DNA from: Flavobacterium resistens
Lineage (GTDB): Bacteria; Bacteroidota; Bacteroidia; Flavobacteriales; Flavobacteriaceae
Direction of reading: 5' to 3'
Length of the DNA: 64,000 nucleotides
Assembly (NCBI RefSeq): GCF_900182645.1
Contig: NZ_FXTA01000003.1
Span: 1-64,000 of the forward strand
Below are positions 51,316 through 61,619 of the stretch, piece after piece. The position numbers were made by a program, and so were the translations under genes. The notes under the pieces were generated by a model. The model made no database searches, was not told the DNA's origin, and saw nothing but the letters and a program-made list of their open reading frames with translations. Each line of letters opens with the position of its first letter. The first letter of the stretch is position 1.

Positions 51316-51333
51316 ATATATCTAACCAAAAAG

Positions 51334-51367
51334 AAAAGCCTCTTTTGAAATTTCAAAAGAGGCTTTT
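51334..51367. terminator. bidirectional terminator between convergent genes
   Basis: A perfect 17+17 bp palindrome (51334-51350 with 51351-51367) starts with an A-run and ends with a T-run, between the glycosidase and glmM genes. Confidence 0.88.
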
Positions 51368-51386
51368 TGTATTTAAAATGATAAAA

Positions 51387-52775
51387 TTATAATCCTGCGA
51401 TTACTTTAATTTCATCAATAATTCTAAGTGCTAATTTATCTGCTGATTCTTGCGTTCCTGATTCAGTATAAATACGAATAATTGGTTCTGTATTTGATTT
51501 TCTTAGGTGAACCCATTCTTCGGCAAAATCTATTTTTACACCATCAATTGTCGAAATATCTTCGTTTTTGTATTTGTCTGTCATTGCAGCTAAAATTGCG
51601 TCAACATCAATTTGTGGTGTCAATTCAATTTTATTTTTGCTCATATAATATTCAGGATAAGAAGCTCTCAATGCAGAAACTGATATTTTTTTGTTTGCTA
51701 AATGCGTTAAAAACAAAGCAACTCCAACCAAACTGTCTCTTCCGTAATGCAATTCAGGATAAATGATACCACCGTTTCCTTCTCCGCCAATAATTGCATT
51801 ATTTTTTTTCATCAATTCCACAACATTCACCTCTCCTACTGCACTCGCTTCATAACCTCCATTATAAGATTTAGTAACATCTCTTAAAGCACGTGAAGAT
51901 GACATATTCGAAACTGTATTTCCTGGAGTTTTGCTCAAAACATAATCTGCGCAAGCAACAAGCGTATATTCTTCACCAAACATTTCACCGTCTTCGCTGA
52001 TGAAAGCCAAACGATCAACATCTGGATCAACTACAATTCCAAGATGCGCTTTTTCTTTAACTACCAATTCTGAAATATCAGTCAAATGTTCTTTTAATGG
52101 CTCAGGATTGTGTGGAAAATGCCCGTTTGGTTCGCAATATAATTTTACAACTTCAACACCCATTTGTTCCAAAAGTTTTGGAATAACGATTCCGCCTGAT
52201 GAATTTACACCATCAACTACCACTTTAAATTTAGCCGCTTTTACGGCTTCAGCATCAACTAATGGAAGATTTAGAACTTCATCAATATGAATATCCATAT
52301 AAGCGTCATTAACTGTAATTTCTCCCAAACTGTCAACGTCAGAAAAATCAAAAGCTTCAGCTTCGGCAATTTCAAGAATTTTTGCTCCATCAGCACCGCT
52401 TAAAAACTCCCCTTTTTCATTCAATAATTTTAAGGCATTCCATTGTTTTGGATTATGAGATGCTGTCAAAATAATTCCGCCATCTGCTTTTTCCAAAGGA
52501 ACAGCAACCTCTACAGTTGGTGTTGTCGAAAGTCCGAGATCAATAACATCAATTCCTAAACCTATTAAAGTATTCACTACAAGATTGTGAATCATTGGCC
52601 CTGAAATTCTGGCATCACGACCAATTACAACTGTTAATTTTTCTTTTGAAGTATTATTTTTCAGAAATGTTCCGTATGCCGATGCAAATTTCACCGCATC
52701 AACAGGAGTCAGGTTATCACCAACTTTTCCTCCTATCGTTCCACGAATTCCGGATATCGATTTTATTAAAGTCAT
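51387..52775 (-). CDS. glmM: phosphoglucosamine mutase
   Basis: A 462-residue phosphohexomutase. The catalytic serine is Ser106 in LTASHNPKQWN, the metal-binding loop is VVDPDVDRLAF, the sugar-binding loop is GGEGNGGII, and the phosphate-binding loop is near LRKSNTEPIIRIYTES. This SNTEP/GEGNG combination and the length fit GlmM, which converts glucosamine-6-phosphate to glucosamine-1-phosphate for peptidoglycan and LPS, rather than a phosphoglucomutase. Some family members use several sugars, so a phosphomannomutase role is the alternative. The upstream region carries a small inverted-repeat cluster. Confidence 0.87.
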   Translation of the reverse strand: MTLIKSISGIRGTIGGKVGDNLTPVDAVKFASAYGTFLKNNTSKEKLTVVIGRDARISGPMIHNLVVNTLIGLGIDVIDLGLSTTPTVEVAVPLEKADGGIILTASHNPKQWNALKLLNEKGEFLSGADGAKILEIAEAEAFDFSDVDSLGEITVNDAYMDIHIDEVLNLPLVDAEAVKAAKFKVVVDGVNSSGGIVIPKLLEQMGVEVVKLYCEPNGHFPHNPEPLKEHLTDISELVVKEKAHLGIVVDPDVDRLAFISEDGEMFGEEYTLVACADYVLSKTPGNTVSNMSSSRALRDVTKSYNGGYEASAVGEVNVVELMKKNNAIIGGEGNGGIIYPELHYGRDSLVGVALFLTHLANKKISVSALRASYPEYYMSKNKIELTPQIDVDAILAAMTDKYKNEDISTIDGVKIDFAEEWVHLRKSNTEPIIRIYTESGTQESADKLALRIIDEIKVIAGL

Positions 52776-53081
52776 TTTTTTGAGTTAAGGTTATTTTATT
52801 ACAAATATAAAAAAGTTACTAATGTTCTAAGATACTAAGCTGCTAAGATTTTAAAAAAAGATGCTACGGTTCTAAGATACTAAGTTGCTAAGTTGCCGTG
52901 ATTTTAAATAATTATCAAATTTAAAAATTGCAAAAGACTTCAATAAATCGATATTAAAAACTTTTCATACATTTACTAAAATAACATAGTTCCTTAGTAT
53001 CTTAGAGCCTTAGCATCTTAAAAACACATTTGCTAAAAAACTTAATTACTTAGTATCTTAGAACCTTAGTATCTTAAAAAA
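52776..53081. repeat. intergenic inverted-repeat cluster between glmM and the ACP phosphodiesterase gene
   Basis: Two direct copies of tctaagatactaag (52826-52839 and 52871-52884) face two exact reverse complements, cttagtatcttaga (52993-53006 and 53049-53062). Related words such as ttgctaagt and ccttagcatctta lie between. The arms could form a large hairpin or cruciform around a 110-bp centre. The gap is 306 bp and has no coding frame. The function is unknown; the divergent promoters of both genes must be embedded in it. Confidence 0.8.
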
Positions 53082-53666
53082 ATGAATTTCCTAGCCCACA
53101 TATATCTTTCAGGCGATAATGATTTGATCAAAATTGGTAATTTTATGGCCGATGGCATTCGCGGAAAACAATTTGAGCATTTCCCAAAAGATGTTCAAAA
53201 AGGAATTCTTTTGCATAGATTTATAGATACTTATACTGATTCTCATGATATTTTTAGACAAAGCACCAAGCGTTTACATGAAAAATACCATCATTACGCA
53301 GGCGTAATTGTGGATATTGTCTATGATCATTTTTTAGCCAAAAACTGGACAAAATATTCGGATGAAAATCTGGAAAGTTTTATAAACCGATTTTATAAAT
53401 CCTTAGATGAAAATTATTCGATTTTAACCGAAAAAACACAAGGTTTGATGCCTTATATGATCGAAAGAAACTGGCTTTTAAGTTATAGAACAGTAGAAGG
53501 AATTCACCAAATCCTCACACAAATGGATCGAAGATCGAAAAACATGTCAAAAATGCAATATGCCAGCGAAGAACTAAAAGAGTTTTATACCGAATTTGAA
53601 GAGGAATTCACGCTGTTTTTTGAAGATCTTCGTTTGCATGCCAATCAAAAATTAATCTCCTTATAA
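53082..53666 (+). CDS. acyl carrier protein phosphodiesterase (AcpH-like, DUF479)
   Basis: A 194-residue protein starting MNFLAHIYLSGD, with conserved blocks GNFMADGIRGKQFEHFP, GILLHRFIDTYTDSH, IVDIVYDHFLAKNW and YMIERNWLLSY. This is the AcpH/DUF479 pattern, an HD-like helical fold that removes the phosphopantetheine arm from acyl carrier protein. The histidine and aspartate residues in HRFIDTYTD and YDHFL are candidate metal ligands. It lies 29 bp before the gamma-glutamyltransferase gene and may be co-transcribed with it. Confidence 0.86.
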   Translation: MNFLAHIYLSGDNDLIKIGNFMADGIRGKQFEHFPKDVQKGILLHRFIDTYTDSHDIFRQSTKRLHEKYHHYAGVIVDIVYDHFLAKNWTKYSDENLESFINRFYKSLDENYSILTEKTQGLMPYMIERNWLLSYRTVEGIHQILTQMDRRSKNMSKMQYASEELKEFYTEFEEEFTLFFEDLRLHANQKLISL

Positions 53667-53695
53667 ATTCAAACCGATAGATTATAGTTTCAGTT

Positions 53696-55378
53696 ATGAA
53701 AAAAATTTCGTTTTTATTCTTTTTTATATCGTTGTACAGTTTTGCACAGCAAGCTGTCCATCCAACAGGTTTAACCGCTTCAAAAGCAATGGTTGTTTCG
53801 GCTCGCGAAGAAGCTTCAAAAATTGGTGTTGAAATAATGAAAAAAGGCGGCAATGCGTTTGATGCAATGGCTGCTACAGAATTAGCATTGGCTGTTGCGT
53901 ACCCATATGCAGGAAATCTTGGCGGAGGCGGATTTATGGTTTACAGAAAAGCAAACGGTGAAGTTGGAAGTCTTGATTATCGAGAAAAAGCACCGCTCGC
54001 TGCCTCAAAAAATATGTTTTTGGATAAAGACGGAAATGTCATAAAAGGAAAAAGTACCGAAACAGCTTTGGCAATTGGAGTTCCTGGAACAATCGCAGGA
54101 GTTTTTGCAGTTCACAAAAAATTAGGTTCGCTGCCAATGTCGGAAATTTTAAAACCTGTAATTGCCCTTGCCGAAAAAGGAGTTGTAGTAACATTAAAAC
54201 AACAAAAACAACTTGAATCCTACCATGACGCCATTGTAAAAGCTAATGGTCCAAATACACTTATGGCTGGAAATTTCAAAGAAAAAGACACCATAAAGTA
54301 TCCTGCACTTGCCAATACCTTAAAACGAATTCTGAAAAATGGAAAAGATGAATTTTATAAAGGCAAAACAGCACAAATTTTAGTTGATTATTTAAAGAAA
54401 AAAGGCGGAATTATTACGCTTAAAGATTTGGCACTTTATGAAGCAAAATGGAGAAAACCGCTTCAATTTGACTATAAAGATTTAAAAATAACTTCGATGG
54501 CACCGCCAAGCAGCGGCGGAATCTGTCTTGCACAAATCCTGAAAATGGTTTCACCGTTTTATCTTTCAAAAATGGGTCATAATTCTGAGAAGTCTATACA
54601 AGTTATTGTAGAAGCTGAAAGAAGAGCATATGCTGACAGAAGCCAGTTTTTAGGCGATCCTGATTTTGTAAAAATTCCAATAAACGGACTTTTATCAGAC
54701 AGTTACCTAAAAGAACGAATGTCAAATTTCAATTCCGAAAAAGCCACTTTATCATCGGATATTAAAGAAGGAAAAATCACGTATAGCGAAAGCACAGAAA
54801 CAACGCATTACTCGATTGTAGATCAATTTGGAAATGCTGTTGCAGCCACAACCACAATCAACGACGGATTTGGTTCAAAATATTATTGCGATGAACTGGG
54901 CTTTTTCCTAAACAATGAAATGGACGATTTTAGTGCAAAACCAGGATCTCCAAATATGTTTGGATTAGTTGGAAACGAAGCCAACAGCATTGCGCCACAA
55001 AAAAGAATGCTGAGCTCCATGACACCAACTATTGTAGAAAAAAATGGAAAACTTTATATGGTGGTAGGTTCTCCAGGCGGATCAACCATTATTACCTCTG
55101 TATTGCAAACTATTTTAAATGTTTACGAATATAATTTGAGCATGCAGGAAGCTGTAAATGCACCACGTTTTCATCATCAATGGTTGCCGGATTTAATTAC
55201 TTTCGAACCTAAAACTTTCAGTGACAAAACATTAGAAAGTTTAAAAGCAAAAGGATATTTGATCAACGAAAAAACGACGCCCGTAATTGGTAAAGTGGAT
55301 GCAATTTTAGTTTTGCCAGACAATACTCTTGAAGGAGGTGCCGATTTTCGCGGTGATGACAAAGCTGCAGGATTTTAA
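53696..55378 (+). CDS. ggt: gamma-glutamyltransferase
   Basis: A 560-residue exported enzyme with a signal peptide (FLFFFISLYSFAQQ). It has the family features: ASKIGVEIMKKGGNAFDAMA, GGGGFMVYR, the proenzyme cleavage site before Thr370 in ETTHYSIVD (the threonine is the catalytic nucleophile of the small subunit) and the PGGSTIITSVLQ loop. Autocleavage would give ~370- and ~190-residue chains. It breaks down glutathione and gamma-glutamyl peptides in the periplasm. Confidence 0.93.
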   Translation: MKKISFLFFFISLYSFAQQAVHPTGLTASKAMVVSAREEASKIGVEIMKKGGNAFDAMAATELALAVAYPYAGNLGGGGFMVYRKANGEVGSLDYREKAPLAASKNMFLDKDGNVIKGKSTETALAIGVPGTIAGVFAVHKKLGSLPMSEILKPVIALAEKGVVVTLKQQKQLESYHDAIVKANGPNTLMAGNFKEKDTIKYPALANTLKRILKNGKDEFYKGKTAQILVDYLKKKGGIITLKDLALYEAKWRKPLQFDYKDLKITSMAPPSSGGICLAQILKMVSPFYLSKMGHNSEKSIQVIVEAERRAYADRSQFLGDPDFVKIPINGLLSDSYLKERMSNFNSEKATLSSDIKEGKITYSESTETTHYSIVDQFGNAVAATTTINDGFGSKYYCDELGFFLNNEMDDFSAKPGSPNMFGLVGNEANSIAPQKRMLSSMTPTIVEKNGKLYMVVGSPGGSTIITSVLQTILNVYEYNLSMQEAVNAPRFHHQWLPDLITFEPKTFSDKTLESLKAKGYLINEKTTPVIGKVDAILVLPDNTLEGGADFRGDDKAAGF

Positions 55379-55445
55379 ATCAAAAAGATTTACATCAAAA
55401 AATTATACAAAATTGAATGTTTAGAGCTAAATTTGTATCCCCTGG

Positions 55446-55453
55446 TAACTTTG
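55446..55453 (+). promoter_or_regulatory. TAnnTTTG -7 element for the ClC gene
   Basis: TAACTTTG lies 10 bp before the ATG at 55464. The same word precedes uvrA. Confidence 0.4.
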
Positions 55454-55463
55454 TAATAAAATT

Positions 55464-57248
55464 ATGATAAAACGACTTTTTCGAAAACTAGAAAGCATTA
55501 TTGCATTAGCTCAATCCTTGTTGACGCCAAAGCAATTTATTTTTTTATCGAGTGTGTTAGTCGGTATTTCATGCGCTTTTGCTGTAATTGTTTTGAAAAC
55601 TTTTGCGCATAGCGTTTTTTCATTTGCAACTTATATCAACGGGACTTTAAAATTAAGTTTCATCAACAGTATACTTCCAATAATTGGAATTTTATTGACT
55701 GTTCTTGTTATTAAAAAAGTTTTAAACGGAACAATCCAAAAAGGAACTTCGCAGATATTATATGCAGTTGCAAAAAAAGCAAGTATAATCCCGAAAAAAC
55801 AAATGTATGCGCAGATTGTTACAAGCTCTTTGACTGTTGGTTTAGGAGGTTCTGCCGGATTAGAAAGCCCAATTGTAATTACAGGAGCCGCTTTTGGATC
55901 AAATTATGCCCAAAATTATAAATTAGCTTATAAAGACCGAACTTTATTAATTGGATGCGGTGTTGCTGCCGGAATTGCTGCTGCTTTTAATGCTCCAATT
56001 GCGGGAGTTCTTTTCGCAATTGAAGTTTTATTAGTCGATGTGAGTATTTCTGCCTTTACGCCAATTATGATTTCTGCGGCAACGGGTGCTTTGGTTTCTG
56101 CAATTGTTTTAGATGAAACTATTTTACTGTCGTTCAAAAAACAAGAAACTTTTAATTATCATAATATTCCTTTTTATGTGATATTAGGAATTTTGACCGG
56201 TTTAGCTGCCATATATTATTCAAGAAATTTTCAGCGTGTTGAGCATTATTTTGGCAAAATGCAGATTGATCCTTATAAAAAAGCTTTGATAGGTTCATCG
56301 CTTTTGGCTTTGCTGATTTTCGTTTTTCCAACATTATTTGGTGAAGGATACGAAAGCATTAAAACCTTATCTGAAAGTGATCCTGGGCAATTATTAGACA
56401 ATACTTTATTTGCTAATTTTAGAAACAATCAATGGGTATTGCTTTTGTTTATAGGCTGTACCATGATGGTAAAAGTCTTTGCTTCCGGGCTTACAATTGG
56501 TAGCGGTGGTAACGGAGGAAATTTTGCTCCTTCTCTATTTCTTGGTTCTTATTTGGGTTATTTTTTCTCAAAATTGATAAGTTTAACCGGTTTATCGCAT
56601 TTGCCAATCAGTAATTTTACTATGGTTGGAATGGCTGGAATTTTGAGCGGATTATTTCATGCGCCATTGACCGCAATTTTCCTTATTGCCGAAATCACCG
56701 GAGGTTACGGACTTATGATTCCGCTTATGATCGTTTCATCAATTAGTTTTGCGATTTCTAAACGTTTTGAGAAATATTCGCTTGACGTAAAAAATCTGGC
56801 AAAAAAAGGTCATGCCTTTACCAGCAACAAAGATTCTAATATTCTATCGACTTTAGATATTGATACTATTATTCAATGTGACTATCTTACCGTTCATCCT
56901 GATGAAAATTTAAGCAAGCTCGTTGATCTTATTTCGCATTCTAATCAAGTCGTATTTCCGGTTGTCAACAACGAAAAAGATTTGGTCGGAATTGTACATT
57001 TTAATGACATCCGAGAAATCATTTTTAATGCTTACCGGGTAAAATACACACAAATAAAAGATGTTATGAAAACTCCTGCTGCAACCATCTCATCTTATGA
57101 CAGCATGGAAATCGTAATGACAAAGTTCGAAAATTCAAAATCGGCTTTTCTACCTGTGCTTCGAAATGAAAAGTATTATGGTATCATTTCAAAATCAATT
57201 GCACTTGAAGCTTACAGAATGAAACTGCGATCGATGACGATTGAATAA
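55464..57248 (+). CDS. ClC-family chloride channel/transporter with CBS domains
   Basis: A 594-residue membrane protein. ClC selectivity motifs are present: GSAGLESPI (about 131-139) and GSGGNGGNFAPSLFLG (about 352-367), with further helices to about residue 440. Two CBS domains follow (QCDYLTVHPDENLSKLVDLI, KDVMKTPAATISSYDSMEIV), which usually bind adenine nucleotides and gate transport. The filter starts GSAGLESP where many ClC proteins have GSGIP. Whether it is a channel or an H+/Cl- exchanger cannot be decided here. Single gene. Confidence 0.92.
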   Translation: MIKRLFRKLESIIALAQSLLTPKQFIFLSSVLVGISCAFAVIVLKTFAHSVFSFATYINGTLKLSFINSILPIIGILLTVLVIKKVLNGTIQKGTSQILYAVAKKASIIPKKQMYAQIVTSSLTVGLGGSAGLESPIVITGAAFGSNYAQNYKLAYKDRTLLIGCGVAAGIAAAFNAPIAGVLFAIEVLLVDVSISAFTPIMISAATGALVSAIVLDETILLSFKKQETFNYHNIPFYVILGILTGLAAIYYSRNFQRVEHYFGKMQIDPYKKALIGSSLLALLIFVFPTLFGEGYESIKTLSESDPGQLLDNTLFANFRNNQWVLLLFIGCTMMVKVFASGLTIGSGGNGGNFAPSLFLGSYLGYFFSKLISLTGLSHLPISNFTMVGMAGILSGLFHAPLTAIFLIAEITGGYGLMIPLMIVSSISFAISKRFEKYSLDVKNLAKKGHAFTSNKDSNILSTLDIDTIIQCDYLTVHPDENLSKLVDLISHSNQVVFPVVNNEKDLVGIVHFNDIREIIFNAYRVKYTQIKDVMKTPAATISSYDSMEIVMTKFENSKSAFLPVLRNEKYYGIISKSIALEAYRMKLRSMTIE

Positions 57249-57340
57249 ATGATCAAAATACTTTAATCGAGCTACTTATTTTGTTACTATTTGTAACATA
57301 AACTTTTGCTATCGAGCACAAAAAGAACAAATCAAAGTGG

Positions 57341-57348
57341 TAACTTTG
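57341..57348 (+). promoter_or_regulatory. TAnnTTTG -7 element for uvrA
   Basis: TAACTTTG lies 16 bp before the ATG at 57365, giving a very short leader. No -33 TTTG at the standard distance. Confidence 0.4.
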
Positions 57349-57364
57349 CGTTTTGCTCAAAATT

Positions 57365-60196
57365 ATGCTAGATAAAGACAATACTATTGAAGTTCTTGGT
57401 GCAAGAGTTCATAATCTTAAAAATATCGATATATCTATTCCGCGTGAAAAACTGGTTGTAATTACTGGTTTATCTGGTTCGGGAAAATCTTCTTTGGCAT
57501 TTGATACGATTTATGCTGAAGGGCAACGCCGTTATGTTGAAACTTTTTCGGCATACGCCAGGCAATTCCTTGGAGGTTTAGAACGTCCGGATGTAGATAA
57601 AATCGACGGACTTTCTCCTGTAATTGCAATTGAACAAAAAACGACAAGTAAAAGTCCGCGTTCTACCGTTGGAACAATTACTGAAATTTACGATTTCCTT
57701 AGACTTTTATTTGCGCGTGGTGCTGATGCTTATAGCTACAATACCGGCGAAAAAATGGTTTCGTATTCTGATGAACAAATTAAAGATTTGATTATTCAGG
57801 ATTATAACGGAAAACGAATTAACATTCTGGCGCCAGTTATTAAAGCCCGAAAAGGACATTATGCTGAATTATTCCAACAAATCACCAAACAAGGATTTCT
57901 AAAAGTTCGTGTAAACGGAGAAGTTCAGGATTTGATTTCAGGAATGAAATTAGACCGTTACAAAACGCATGATATCGAGATTGTTGTAGACAGAATGGTT
58001 ATTGAAGACAATCCAGATACTCAAAAAAGATTATCGGAAAGCATCAATACAGCCATGCATCATGGTGAAAATGTTTTAATGATTTTAGATCAGGATTCAA
58101 ATGAAGTACGTTATTTCAGTAGAAACTTGATGTGTCCTACAACGGGTATTTCATATCAAAATCCGGAACCGAATTTATTTTCTTTCAACTCACCAAAAGG
58201 TGCGTGTCCCCATTGTAACGGATTGGGAACTGTGCATGAAATCAACGTTAAAAAGATTATTCCGAATCCGAAATTATCCATAAAAAGTGGAGGTTTTGCT
58301 CCGCTTGGCGAATACAAATCTTCTTGGATTTTCAAACAATTAGAAACCATTGGAGAAAAATTCGGGTTTAAAATTACGGATCCGATTGAGAAAATTCCGG
58401 AAGAAGCCATGACCATGATTTTGTATGGTGGAAAAGACAAATTTGCTATCAATTCAAAAGATCTTGGAGTAACTAGAGAATATAAAATCGATTTTGAAGG
58501 AATTTCTAATTTCATCAAAAATCAATACGACGAAAGCGCCACAACCAGCATAAAACGTTGGGCAAAAGATTTCATGGACGAAATTGACTGTCCGGTTTGC
58601 GAAGGTTCTCGTTTGAAAAAAGAAGCTTTATTTTTTAGAGTAAATGAAAAAAATATCACCGAATTGTGTGATATGGATATTTCAGATTTAACAGCCTGGT
58701 TTTTGGATCTAAATAGTCATTTAACTGACAAACAGCTTTTAATTGCTTCTGAAGTTGTAAAAGAAATCAAAGACCGTTTGAACTTCCTGATGAATGTCGG
58801 TTTGAATTATTTGGCTTTAAGCCGAAGTTCAAAATCGCTTTCTGGTGGAGAGGCGCAGCGTATTCGTCTGGCAACACAAATTGGTTCTCAATTGGTTGGT
58901 GTTTTATATATTTTGGATGAGCCAAGTATTGGTTTGCACCAAAGAGATAACGAAAAATTGATCAAGTCTTTAGAACAATTACGCGATATAGGAAACTCTG
59001 TAATTGTTGTTGAACACGATAAAGACATGATCGAAACGGCCGATTATGTAATTGATATTGGTCCTAAAGCAGGAAAATATGGCGGAGAAATTATCAGTAT
59101 TGGAACTCCAGCAGAAACTTTAAAATCAGATACTATTACTGCTCAATATTTGAATGGTAAAATGAAACTCGAAATTCCGAAAAAACGTCGCGAAGGAAAC
59201 GGAAAGTTTTTAAAATTAACTGGAGCAACAGGAAATAATCTAAAAAATGTTTCGATCGAAATACCTTTGGGACAATTAACTTGTGTTACAGGAGTTTCGG
59301 GAAGCGGAAAATCAACTTTGATTAATGAAACGCTGTATCCGATTCTGAATGCTTATTATTTTAATGGCGTAAAAAAACCGCAACCTTATAAAAAAATTGA
59401 AGGCTTAGAACATATTGACAAAGTAATTGATATCGACCAAAGTCCGATTGGAAGAACACCACGTTCGAATCCGGCAACTTATACTGAAGTTTTCACTGAA
59501 ATCAGAAACCTGTTTACAATGACTTCTGAAAGTATGATTCGTGGCTATAAAGCCGGGCGTTTTAGTTTCAACGTAAAAGGAGGACGCTGTGAAACCTGCG
59601 AAGGTTCTGGTGTACGAACGATCGAAATGAACTTTTTGCCAGATGTTTATGTAGAATGTGAAACTTGTCAGGGAAAACGTTTCAATAGAGAAACTTTGGA
59701 AATCAGATATAAAGGAAAATCTATTTCGGATGTTTTGGATATGACAGTGGATGAAGCAGTTCCTTTCTTTGAAAACATTCCTAAGATTTACAGAAAAGTA
59801 AAAACAATTCAGGATGTTGGATTAGGTTATATTACGCTTGGTCAACAAAGCACAACACTTTCTGGTGGTGAAGCACAACGTATTAAATTGGCAGGAGAAT
59901 TATCCAAAAAAGATACTGGAAACACATTTTACATTCTTGACGAACCAACAACGGGATTGCATTTTGAGGACATTCGCGTTTTAATGGATGTTATCAATAA
60001 ATTGGTTGATAAAGGAAATACAATTCTTGTTATCGAACATAATATGGATGTTATCAAACTTGCCGATTACATAATTGACATTGGCCCTGAAGGTGGAAAA
60101 GGCGGCGGGCAATTGATTGCAAAAGGAACTCCGGAAGAAGTGGCGAATAACAAAAAGAGTTATACGGCTAAGTTTTTAAAGAAAGAGTTAGAATAA
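57365..60196 (+). CDS. uvrA: excinuclease ABC subunit A
   Basis: A 943-residue UvrA, the damage-recognition subunit of nucleotide excision repair. The ATG at 57365 is chosen over a TTG four codons upstream. Both ATPase halves are complete: Walker [15 protein letters not shown] and [14 protein letters not shown], two LSGGEAQR signatures, Walker [14 protein letters not shown] and [13 protein letters not shown]. Zinc-binding cysteines are seen at CPTTG, CPHCNG and [16 protein letters not shown], and the [19 protein letters not shown] insertion region matches. Length is normal for UvrA, with nothing missing. A good terminator follows. Confidence 0.97.
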   Translation: MLDKDNTIEVLGARVHNLKNIDISIPREKLVVITGLSGSGKSSLAFDTIYAEGQRRYVETFSAYARQFLGGLERPDVDKIDGLSPVIAIEQKTTSKSPRSTVGTITEIYDFLRLLFARGADAYSYNTGEKMVSYSDEQIKDLIIQDYNGKRINILAPVIKARKGHYAELFQQITKQGFLKVRVNGEVQDLISGMKLDRYKTHDIEIVVDRMVIEDNPDTQKRLSESINTAMHHGENVLMILDQDSNEVRYFSRNLMCPTTGISYQNPEPNLFSFNSPKGACPHCNGLGTVHEINVKKIIPNPKLSIKSGGFAPLGEYKSSWIFKQLETIGEKFGFKITDPIEKIPEEAMTMILYGGKDKFAINSKDLGVTREYKIDFEGISNFIKNQYDESATTSIKRWAKDFMDEIDCPVCEGSRLKKEALFFRVNEKNITELCDMDISDLTAWFLDLNSHLTDKQLLIASEVVKEIKDRLNFLMNVGLNYLALSRSSKSLSGGEAQRIRLATQIGSQLVGVLYILDEPSIGLHQRDNEKLIKSLEQLRDIGNSVIVVEHDKDMIETADYVIDIGPKAGKYGGEIISIGTPAETLKSDTITAQYLNGKMKLEIPKKRREGNGKFLKLTGATGNNLKNVSIEIPLGQLTCVTGVSGSGKSTLINETLYPILNAYYFNGVKKPQPYKKIEGLEHIDKVIDIDQSPIGRTPRSNPATYTEVFTEIRNLFTMTSESMIRGYKAGRFSFNVKGGRCETCEGSGVRTIEMNFLPDVYVECETCQGKRFNRETLEIRYKGKSISDVLDMTVDEAVPFFENIPKIYRKVKTIQDVGLGYITLGQQSTTLSGGEAQRIKLAGELSKKDTGNTFYILDEPTTGLHFEDIRVLMDVINKLVDKGNTILVIEHNMDVIKLADYIIDIGPEGGKGGGQLIAKGTPEEVANNKKSYTAKFLKKELE

Positions 60197-60200
60197 ATAC

Positions 60201-60233
60201 ATCTTTGTCAAAGTTTAAAACTTTGACAAAGAT
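60201..60233 (+). terminator. intrinsic terminator after uvrA
   Basis: atctttgtcaaagtt at 60201-60215 pairs perfectly with aactttgacaaagat at 60219-60233. The stem is 15 bp and starts 4 bp after the stop; the tail is only weakly T-rich. Confidence 0.75.
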
Positions 60234-60293
60234 TCTTTCCATTGTTAAATTTTAATACTAATAATTTTATATTTTAGTATTAAAAATCAAACA

Positions 60294-61208
60294 ATGAAGT
60301 CAGTTTTATTATTCGTTGCAATAGTAACATTCTCATTCAGCAATTACGCACAGACAAAGAAAGATAGCCTAAGTAAAGCTGTTCGTGAACGGGTTAAAAA
60401 TGTTTTAGAATCACAATCTGACAATCCTTATTTTACTAGAGAAGAAAGTGATGCGGAATATCAAAACGAAAACGACACTTTTCAGACTTTAGCGAAACCA
60501 AGTGAAAATAGTGATCTAGCAAACTTTTTTAAAATATATCTTGAAAAGAAGCTTCTCAAAAAAATTGATTTCTCTGAAGTTAAATGGTCTTATTTGTATA
60601 AAAATATTTCGCGTAGCGAATACAATTACACTATTCGGCTGACTTTTGAAATAAGCAAAACTGGCAAAGCCTCAGGCTTTAAAATTTATACTGGAGATAA
60701 AGATTTAGACAGAAAAGTTGTTGAGATTTTCAAGAAATATCCGCTGGAAAAACTTGCTCTCACAGAAGCTGATAAACATGGAAGAATAAGCATTCAACTA
60801 TTTGCAAAGGCAAAGGAAAACAAAAACACCATAATAAAAGCCAGCACATATGCCGTAGTCGATCAGCTTCCAACAGTAAAAGGTTGTGAAAATCTTCAAA
60901 CAAACTGGCAAATAAACAACTGTCTTTATGAAAGATTATATGATTATATTTTGCAGAATATTTCTCTAAAGACAATCAACAAGCAAGAACTTCGCGGCGA
61001 GATTCTTTTTAGGCCACGTTTCACAATCGATTCAAAAGGAAAAATTGTTCATGTAAATTCGATCGCTCCAAACAGCGTTATTAAAAACGAAATTGATCGC
61101 TTGATTACATCATTTGACCAAGTTCTTGTTCCGGGAACCAGAAATAATATTCCAAAAAAAACGTATTGCGACGCTTATAGAACAATAACAATTGAGAATT
61201 TGAATTGA
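60294..61208 (+). CDS. secreted protein with TonB-C-like segments
   Basis: A 304-residue exported protein with a signal peptide (FVAIVTFSFSNYAQ) and no lipobox. Two regions resemble the TonB C-terminal fold: residues ~105-165 (YTIRLTFEISKTGKASGFKI, then DLDRKVVEIFKKYP) and the C-terminal ~100 residues (YILQNISL, GEILFRPRFTIDSKGKIVHV). Between them is DQLPTVKGCENL and CLYERLYDYI, with two cysteines. The layout is common in flavobacterial secreted TonB-C-like proteins. It lacks an N-terminal membrane anchor, so it is not a classical energy transducer. Role unknown. Confidence 0.6.
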   Translation: MKSVLLFVAIVTFSFSNYAQTKKDSLSKAVRERVKNVLESQSDNPYFTREESDAEYQNENDTFQTLAKPSENSDLANFFKIYLEKKLLKKIDFSEVKWSYLYKNISRSEYNYTIRLTFEISKTGKASGFKIYTGDKDLDRKVVEIFKKYPLEKLALTEADKHGRISIQLFAKAKENKNTIIKASTYAVVDQLPTVKGCENLQTNWQINNCLYERLYDYILQNISLKTINKQELRGEILFRPRFTIDSKGKIVHVNSIAPNSVIKNEIDRLITSFDQVLVPGTRNNIPKKTYCDAYRTITIENLN

Positions 61209-61460
61209 AAACAACAATTAGCAAATCCTCTTAACTTTTACTTTTAAGTGCTGTCACTTTTTAAATTAATGTATTTTTAATTATCTGATAATGAATCAAA
61301 AAATAAAAAATCCTTATTTTACAAGACGGCATTCAGATTTTAAACTTCTCTTTTTGTAACAATTCTAATAAAAAGTGTTAATTTAGCATCCGCCTTTTTT
61401 CAAAAATTTGAGCTTTAAATAAAAATGTTTCGATTAAACCAATTGTTCAATTGAAACCGA
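61209..61460. other. intergenic region ahead of the structured RNA-like element
   Basis: AT-rich sequence with no coding frame. A 6-bp inverted repeat (caattg...caattg near 61440-61453) precedes the RNA-like element. Confidence 0.35.
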
Positions 61461-61575
61461 TTGCCCTAGCCCTGATGGAAGCGGCATCCTTTTTCTGGCT
61501 TCTTTAGCCAGGAAAAGATATAGCGGACAGCAGGATCAGCTCCTTCTCCTTTAACTGCGCTTGGGATTACAGCTA
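61461..61575 (+). ncRNA. structured RNA-like element (candidate flavobacterial ncRNA)
   Basis: This GC-richer block stands out in an AT-rich gap. It contains ctttttctggct at 61489-61500, which pairs with agccaggaaaag at 61506-61517 around a 5-nt loop (one G-T pair). Flanking single-stranded-looking words are gatggaagcggcatcc on the left and gatatagcggacagcagga on the right. I recall the same words recurring in Flavobacterium intergenic regions, which suggests a conserved RNA such as a Flavo-1-type motif, but I cannot confirm the family here. It lies 45 bp upstream of the LOG-family gene and could be its leader. Confidence 0.5.
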
Positions 61576-61619
61576 AAAGAATCGGCATAAATAAAAATAT
61601 AAATTATAAAATACCTAAA

